This document shows positions 57,380-64,000 of a stretch of 64,000 nt of DNA, one piece after another (within the stretch, counting starts at the first letter, position 1; every line of letters starts with the position of its first letter). The translations under genes were made by a program, and so were the position numbers. Origin of the DNA: Halocaridina rubra (lineage: Eukaryota > Arthropoda > Malacostraca > Decapoda > Atyidae); assembly GCA_037179515.1 (NCBI GenBank), contig JAXCGZ010015118.1, positions 175,910 through 239,909 of the forward strand, written 5' to 3'. The notes under the pieces are model-generated. The model worked only from the letters and a program-made list of their open reading frames with translations. It was not told the origin of the DNA and ran no database searches.

Positions 57380-58750
57380 ACAATATTAAAAAAATAACAG
57401 TTCAACTCATGACCATGTAATACTATCGGAGCAATTACTTTATCATCCAATCTTATCTTGGTCTGCCTTAATTTTTCTTGCCAAACCCTACTCAGTTCAT
57501 ACCATTGATTAATATGTGGGCCATACCTGAGGTTCTAAAAGGAAAGCTTAAGTTGATGTGCAGTATGAGCATAATCGTAGCATAAAATATATAATGAAAA
57601 ATTTGATATAATATATTATAGAGTAGCTACATGGTGTGGCATAGTAGTATGTCATATCATTAAAAGTTTATTTTTATCTGAAGCTTAGGAAATATATACC
57701 ATGTATTTACAGGATTTACATTTAGTACTACATATATACACAGTGTTAGATATATGAATCTGTATTACAGATTAGTTAGCAGGACTCCATTTTATGACTG
57801 TAATGCTTTCATAAAATTGTCTTGTTTTGGAAAGAAAATTAGTTTCATGATCTTAAATCATGAACTCACCGAGCAAATACTCCCCTAAAGATATATTTGT
57901 CTAAATTTATTAAGGTTGTACAAACAACATAAGAAGATAGTTTCCTTTCTTAATTATTCAGTATAATTATTGCTTACTTGTTGCATTTGTAAGACATGTA
58001 CCTTGTGCCTAATACTTAATGATAAAAAGGATAGAGAAAAGGAAAAAATTAAAGCCTTGTATAGATTTTCAAGATATCATGAATAAGGTTTTTAAAGTAT
58101 TTCTCTTCATTTTAATATAAAGCTATTGATTTTAATACTTGTCCCTAGGTAATGATTTTGCAACCTAATGTGCATAAATGAACGTCAACATCATAGGTCT
58201 CTCAATAGCTTTATTCTTGTGAAAAATATTTTACTGTATGTTCAGAATAATATATTGTTGAGATTCTTCCAACTACCAAGTTATAAATGTTCTTAGGTTA
58301 CTATTAAAGTTCTCCTGATAACAGTATTTTATGCATTATAACTCCTGATAAGGTCTTCTTATTATTGATGCTATCAGAAAGCAAACTTGAGTAAGATATG
58401 ATAAGATGTGAATTTGAAAAATACAAAAGTTAAGCACTCGTTTAGTCACATTCACAAGCATATTAGAGTAATCCACTGTAAGTGTTGGTGTTGTTGTTGT
58501 TGACTTTCCCTAATTGCCTGGTAAAAAGACCGATCCTAGAAATTGCCACAACCATTGCCAGGCTTTCCCACAGAACTTTCAGGGAGTGTATGTTGTGTTG
58601 TTGGCATATAAAATTGTGTAGTGAAATCTCTCATTTTGAATTATTGTACTGTATATAAGAATATACAGTATCATTTAAGTCTGTGATTGGAATACTGGTT
58701 AGAGTATCAACTTGTTCTGTTTCATTTAATAAAGTTTCCTTGTTAGCTCT
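57380..58750. other. Intergenic DNA, mostly unrecognised
   Basis: The word gtgtatgttgtgtt at 58,587 recurs at 24,503, suggesting shared LINE non-coding sequence. No gene. Confidence 0.4.
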
Positions 58751-58759
58751 TTTGTATTT

Positions 58760-59400
58760 TATATTTGTGTGTCTGTGGCCACATCGGATTTTTCTTGTTT
58801 TAGTGGTGATAATGATGGGAAGTTGTTATGAACCCAGGTTTTTAACCACCTTCCATGGTGTTTAGGATGGGAGGTTTGATGAACAAAAGATGTCTGGAGA
58901 TGACGGTAGGAAGGAACTTGGTGCAATATTTGTTGCTGAATGTTATTTTGGATGAAAAGATTTGTTGTTTGCTTTGTCAGGGTTGTAAACAAACCAGGTT
59001 GACATCTTGGCACTGAAGTCATCACCCAGGATAATGTATGGAGTATTGGTGACATGTAATTTTGGTGTGTATATGTTAGGTACTGTGGGGGATGTTAGAG
59101 GAAATATTTACATATTTGTGATTTTTTGTGTCCACTGTAATATCTATACATAGTTTGATTAACTGTATTTCTGTGGTAGTGTCATGTGAGGTAGTGAGGG
59201 ATTTTGTGCCTTCACTGGTGTCAGTGAGGTTAATGGATTTCTGTACCAGGGTGATGTGCCCGCAGCAACTGCCACTGATCTGGTCTTGTCTACTGGTGGT
59301 GAAGTTATGAAATGTGAGTGTTTTATGTGTCTAATATTGGTGTACTTAGAAATGTTCTGTTGCATTCAGTTCTCCCAGAATATAGCAACCAGTGCAGAGA
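58760..59400 (-). pseudogene. LINE endonuclease fragment (relative of 40.5-42.3 kb copy)
   Basis: The - frames contain LVHKSINLTD-like, DDTTTEI and ILG/WVMTSV blocks and end LPIIITTKTRK. They match the endonuclease order at 41,020-41,570 (LVTLVHKSINF, DDTTTEM, GDFNA, SEHLPIIITTK). Many frameshifts. Confidence 0.6.
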
Positions 59401-59473
59401 AATCCCTAGAAGTTATTGTAATTGGGTTGAACTGTATATTACCTTGCAGGTGTTGAGTAGTTAGATGTAATTA

Positions 59474-59643
<170 letters not shown>

Positions 59644-59843
59644 TGCAGGCTTGTTATGCGACACACACAAGTGTGCGCACACACACGCACACACACACTA
59701 AGCGAGGAGGTACTTAATGCTAACTCAATCCAGAGTTTTAAGGACAGGTATGATAAGTATCACTAAGTACAAAATGGAACCGATCAGGAGACGGGAAGAT
59801 ACGAGCTTTGGGCTCTTTCCCGTAAGCACTAATTAGGTAATCA

Positions 59844-61170
59844 CAAGCATAGTTTGCAAAGTTATGGAGAAACTACTAAGGAAACATATCTCTCTTCACT
59901 TGGAATCCTTCAACTTTTTGTCAGTGAGGCAACATGGCTTCAGAGAAGGTAGATCAACAGTAACAAACTTATTAGAATTTTATGATGAGGTAAGCCGAAT
60001 CTTACAGGAAAGAGAGGGCTGGGCAGATTGCATATTCCTAGACTTCCAGAAAGCGTTTGACACTGTTCCACATGGGAAACTTATTAGGATGCTGCAAGCA
60101 GTGGCTAGAATAGGTGGAAATGTCTTGGAATGGATAAAAACTTACTTAGAAGGAAGGGAACAGAGGGTTAGAGTAAGACACTCAGTGTCTGAATGGAGAA
60201 AAGTTAGTAGTGGAGTTCCACAGGGTTCAGTTTTAGGGCCACTTTTGTTCCTTGTATATGTAAATGACCTACCAGAGTCTGTAAATTCATTCATGAATAT
60301 GTTTGCAGATGATGCAGAGATTGTGAAGAAAGTAGGAAACGAGAACAATGGTAGAGAAATTCAGGAAGATCTAAATAGTCTGCATGAGTGGTCAGAAAAG
60401 TGGCTAATGGAATTCAATACTTCAAAATGTAAGGTAATGAGAATGGGTACAAGTGCAAGAAGGCCCAAGCTTGACTACTCGGTGGCTGGAGTACAACTTC
60501 AAGAGACAGAAAATGAGAGAGATCTAGGAGTAAACATACTGGCAGATTTGTCTCCAGAAATACATATAAATGGCATAGTAAGGGCAGCATATGCCTTCTT
60601 ATCAAATGTAAGGGTAGCCTTCAGGCACATGGACAAGGAAATGGTCAGAAATATTTATGTAACCTATGTGAGGCCAAAACTCGAATATGCTGCCCCCTTT
60701 TGGAATCCGCACTTGAAAAAGCACATAGCCAAGCATGAAAAAGTTTAAAGACATGCCACGAAACTGGTGCCAGAAATACGCAATCGCAGTTATGATGAGA
60801 GGCTGAGGGAATTAGATTTACCATCACTCGAAAGGTAGAAGATTGAGGGGGAATATGGTAACAGTCTTTAAATTCCTTCATGGTTATGAAAGAGTGGATA
60901 GGGAACGATATTTTGATATGGCTGGCTCTAGAACTAGAGGTCATAGTTTGAAGCTTCGTAAGAAATCTTCTTTGCAGGATGGAAGGAAATACTTTTTCAG
61001 TGTAAGAGTAGTTGACAATTGAAATTTGCTAAGCGAGGAGGTAGTTAATGCTATCTCAATCCATAGTTTTACGGACTGGTATGATAAGTATCACTAAGTA
61101 CAAAATGGAACCGATCAGGAGACGGGAAGATACGAGCTTTGGGCTCTTTCCCATAAACACAATTAGGTAA

Positions 61171-61172
<2 letters not shown>
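59844..61172 (+). pseudogene. CR1-like reverse transcriptase, array copy 2
   Basis: A 294-codon frame from 59,864 to 60,748 has HGFREGRSTVTNLLEFYDEV, CIFLDFQKAFDTVPH, SGVPQGSVLGPLLFLVYVND, then MNMFADDAEIV (catalytic FADD) and WLMEFNTSKCKVMRMG. It ends where a CAA of sister copies has become TAA (EKV|stop). The remaining C-terminus to 61,095 has further breaks. RT finger motifs upstream are missing because of the 5' truncation. Confidence 0.85.

Positions 61173-61238
<66 letters not shown>
61173..61238. repeat. (AC)n microsatellite joining array copies
   Basis: 66 bp of pure AC. Equivalent tracts are at 62,499-62,530, 63,243-63,260, 63,369-63,422 and 63,855-63,867. Confidence 0.95.
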
Positions 61239-61239
<1 letters not shown>

Positions 61240-62496
61240 AACTTTTTGTCAGTGAGGCAACATGGCTTCAGAGAAGGTAGATCAACAGTAACAAACTTAT
61301 TAGAATTTTATGATGAGGTAAGCCATATCTTACAGGAAAGAGAGGGCTGGGCAGACTGCATATTCCTAGACTTCCAGAAAGCGTTTGTCACTGTTCCACA
61401 TAGGAGACTTATTAGGAAGCTGCAATCAATGGCTAGAATAGGTGGGAATGTTTTGGAATGGATAAAACTTACTTAGAAGGAAGGGAACAGAGGGTTAGAG
61501 TAAGACACTCAGTGTCTGAATGGAGAAGAGTTAGTAGTGGAGTTTCACAGGGTTCAGTTTTAGGGCCACTTTTGTTCCTTGTATATGTAAATGACCTACC
61601 AGAGTCTGTAAATTTATTCATGAATATGTTTGCAGATGATGCAAAGATTGTGAAGAAAGTAAAAAACGAGAACAATGGTAGAGAACTTCAGGAGGATCTA
61701 AATAATCTGCATGAGTGGTCAGAAAAGTGGCTAATGAAATTCAATACTTCAAAATGTAAGGTAATGAGAATGGGTACAAGTGCAAGAAGGCCCAAGCTTG
61801 ACTACTCGGTGGCTGGAGTACAACTTCAAGAGACAGAAAATGAGAGAGATCTAGGAGTAAACATACTGGCCGATTTGTCTCCAGAAATACATATAAATGG
61901 CATAGTAAGGGCAGCATATGCATTCTTATCAAATGTAAGGGTAGCCTTCAGGCACATGGACAAGGAAATGTTCAGAAATATTTATGTAACCTATGTGAGG
62001 CCAAAACTCGAATATGCAGCCCCCTTTTGGAATCCGCACTTGAAAAAGCACATAGCTAAGCTTGAAAAAGTTCAAAGACATGCCACGAAACTGGTGCCAG
62101 AAATACGCAATCTCAGTTATGATGAGAGGCTGAGGGAATTAGACTTACCATCACTCGAAGCTAGAAGAGTGAGGGGGGATATGGTGACAGTCTTTAAATT
62201 CCTTCATGGTTATGATAGAGTGGATAGGGATCGATATTTTGATATGGCTGGCTTTAGAACTAGAGGTCATAGTTTGAAGCTTGGTAAGAAAACTTGTTTG
62301 CAGGATGTAAGGAAACACTTTTTCAGTGTAAGAGTAGTTGATAATTGGAATTGGCTAAGCGAGGAGGTAGTTAATGCTATCTCAATCCATAATTTTAAGG
62401 ACAGGTATGATAAGTATCACTAAGTATAAAATGGAACCGATGAGGAGACGGGAAGATACGAGCTTTGGGCTCTTTCCCGTAAACACAATTAGGTAA

Positions 62497-62498
<2 letters not shown>
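61239..62498 (+). pseudogene. CR1-like reverse transcriptase, array copy 3
   Basis: It starts inside HGFREGRSTVTN. One base is missing near 61,466, splitting the protein into 61,246-61,476 and 61,458-62,423. The second frame (321 codons) is open to the natural stop: SGVSQGSVLGP (Pro to Ser), FADDAKIV, YVRPKLEYAAPFWNPHLKKH, LEARRVRGDMVTVFKFLHGY and a DRYDKYH terminus. The frame before the slip has KAFVTVPH where sisters have KAFDTVPH, losing a catalytic Asp of the first RT carboxylate block. Confidence 0.85.
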
Positions 62499-62530
<32 letters not shown>

Positions 62531-62532
<2 letters not shown>

Positions 62533-63242
62533 GCTTGACTACTCGGTGGCTGGAGTACAACTTCAAGAGACAGAAAATGAGAGAGATCTAGGAGTAAACA
62601 TACTGGCAGATTTGTCTCCAGAAATACATATAAATGGCATAGTAAGGGCAGCATATGCATTCTTATCAAATGTAAGGGTAGCCTTCAGGCACATGGACAA
62701 GGAAATGTTCAGAAATATTTATGTAACCTATGTGAGGCCAAAACTCGAATATGCAGCCCCCTTTTGGAATCCACACTTGAAAAAGCACATAGCTAAGCTT
62801 GAAAAAGTTCAAAGACATTCCACGAAACTGGTGCCAGACATACGCAATCTCAGTTATGATGAGAGGCTGAGGGAATTAGACTTACCATCACTTGAAGCTA
62901 GAAGAGTGAGGGGGGATATGGTGACAGTCTTTAATTTCCTTCGTGGTTATGATAGAGTGGATAGGGATCGATATTTTGATATGGCTGGCTCTAGAACTAG
63001 AGGTCATAGTTTGAAGCTTCGTAAGAAAACTTCTTTGCAGGATGTAAGGAAATACTTTTTCAATGTAAGAGTAGTTGATAATTGGAATTGGCTAAGCGAG
63101 GAGGTAGTTAATGCTATCTCAATCCATAGTTTTAAGGACAGGTATGATAAGTATCACTAAGTCTAAAATGGAACCGATGAGGAGACGGGAAGATACGAGC
63201 TTTGGGGTCTTTCCCGTAAATACAATTAGGTAATTAGGTAAT
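62531..63242 (+). pseudogene. CR1-like LINE C-terminal half, array copy 4
   Basis: A 204-codon open frame from 62,546 to 63,160 covers LGVNILADLSPEIHING through RRVRGDMVTVFNFLRGY to RYDKYH. No RT active site because of the truncation. Its 3' end carries a duplicated aattaggta. Confidence 0.85.
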
Positions 63243-63367
63243 CACACACACACACACACATAGTTTTAAGGACAGGTATGATAAGTATCACTAAGTCTAA
63301 AATGGAACCGATCAGGAGACGGGAAGATACGAGCTTTTGGCTCTTTCCCGTAAACACAATTAGGTAA

Positions 63368-63424
<57 letters not shown>

Positions 63425-63427
<3 letters not shown>

Positions 63428-63854
63428 TGGTGCCAGAAATACGCAATCTCGGTTATGATGCGAGGCTGAGGGAATTAGACTTACCATCACTCGAAGCTAG
63501 AAGAGTGAGGGGGGATATGGTGACAGTCTTTAAATTCCTTCATGGTTATGATAGAGTGGATAGGGATCGATATTTTGATATGGCTGGCTCTAGAACTAGA
63601 GGTCATAGTTTGAAGTTTCGTAAGAAAACTTCTTTGCAGGATGTAAGGAAATACTTTTTCAGTGTAAGAGTAGTTGATAATTGGAATTGGCTAAGCGAGG
63701 AGGTAGTTAATGCTATCTCAATCCATAGTTTTAAGGAAAGGTATGATAAGTATCACTAAGTCTAAAATGGAACCGATGAGGAGACGGGAAGATACGAGCT
63801 TTGGGGTCTTTCCCGTAAATACAATTAGGTAATCACAATTAGGTAATTAGGTAA
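63425..63854 (+). pseudogene. CR1-like LINE C-terminus, array copy 6
   Basis: The open frame from 63,430 to 63,759 encodes PEIRNLGYDARLRELDLPSL to RYDKYH. The 3'UTR matches copy 4 (gatgaggagacggg, ggggtctttcccgtaaatac) better than the others, so it probably derives from that copy by duplication. Confidence 0.85.
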
Positions 63855-64000
63855 TCACACACACACATAGTTTTAAGGACAGGTATGATAAGTATCACTA
63901 AGTCTAAAATGGAACCGATCAGGAGACGGGAAGATACGAGCATTTGGCTCTTTCCCGTAAACACAATTAGGTAATCACACACACAGAGAGAGACGAGATT

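Larger units (their letters stand above)
59697..63985 (+). repeat. Head-to-tail array of truncated CR1-like LINE copies joined by (AC)n
   Basis: Seven 5'-truncated copies in the same direction: 59,697-59,843; 59,844-61,172; 61,239-62,498; 62,531-63,242; 63,261-63,368; 63,425-63,854; 63,868-63,978. Each ends gggaagatacgag, a ctctttcccgtaa block and aattaggtaatcac, and all but the first run into (AC)n. Copies are very similar. Copies five and seven share the same left breakpoint (tagttttaaggacagg), pointing to block duplication as well as insertion. The array continues to the window edge. Confidence 0.9.

Noticed and set aside
61056..61241. Val-Cys and Phe-poly reading frames over (AC)n and T runs
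   Set aside because: Same reason: low-complexity DNA, antisense to the LINE.

Overview
This window is nuclear DNA of an animal. It holds two recognisable protein-coding genes, and most of the remainder is mobile elements and simple repeats. The animal is probably an arthropod and perhaps a decapod crustacean. That is inferred from the dense (TA)n and (AC)n microsatellites, the many LINE lineages, and pogo/Tigger-like, hAT and tRNA-derived SINE families; no marker here fixes the species. No operon, CRISPR array, phage or prokaryotic feature is present.

Region by region. 1-5,480: the 3' part of an Msl1 gene on the + strand. Three coding exons (521-645, 902-1102, 4875-4944) encode the C-terminal PEHE region, and the gene continues upstream of the window. 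7,800-19,500: an island of pogo/Tigger-like elements with internal tandem arrays, long inverted repeats, a palindromic tRNA-like SINE and long (TA)n tracts. 19,500-24,400: LINE fragments of several lineages. 25,722-46,377: a complete Cdk1 gene on the - strand with six coding exons and 299 codons plus stop, preceded by a probable 5'UTR exon near 50.4-50.65 kb and a CCAAT/E2F promoter at 50.69-50.81 kb. Its introns hold LINEs, SINEs, MITEs and an LTR retrotransposon with 5-bp target duplications (46,513-49,440). 51,900-64,000: a CR1-like LINE copy, an RNase H-bearing LINE fragment, an endonuclease fragment, and a head-to-tail array of truncated copies of the CR1-like LINE joined by (AC)n tracts, which runs to the window edge.

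The two genes converge (tail to tail), with about 20 kb of transposon-derived DNA between them. MSL1 is a scaffold for the MOF histone H4K16 acetyltransferase complex and CDK1 is the mitotic kinase; nothing here suggests that they are co-regulated.

I found no undescribed multi-gene system. The most unusual signals are structural: the (AC)n-joined LINE array, satellite arrays growing inside Tigger-like elements, and several long near-perfect inverted repeats. Exon borders were deduced by eye from splice consensus and reading-frame continuity. Transposon borders come from terminal repeats and target duplications where visible and are otherwise approximate.
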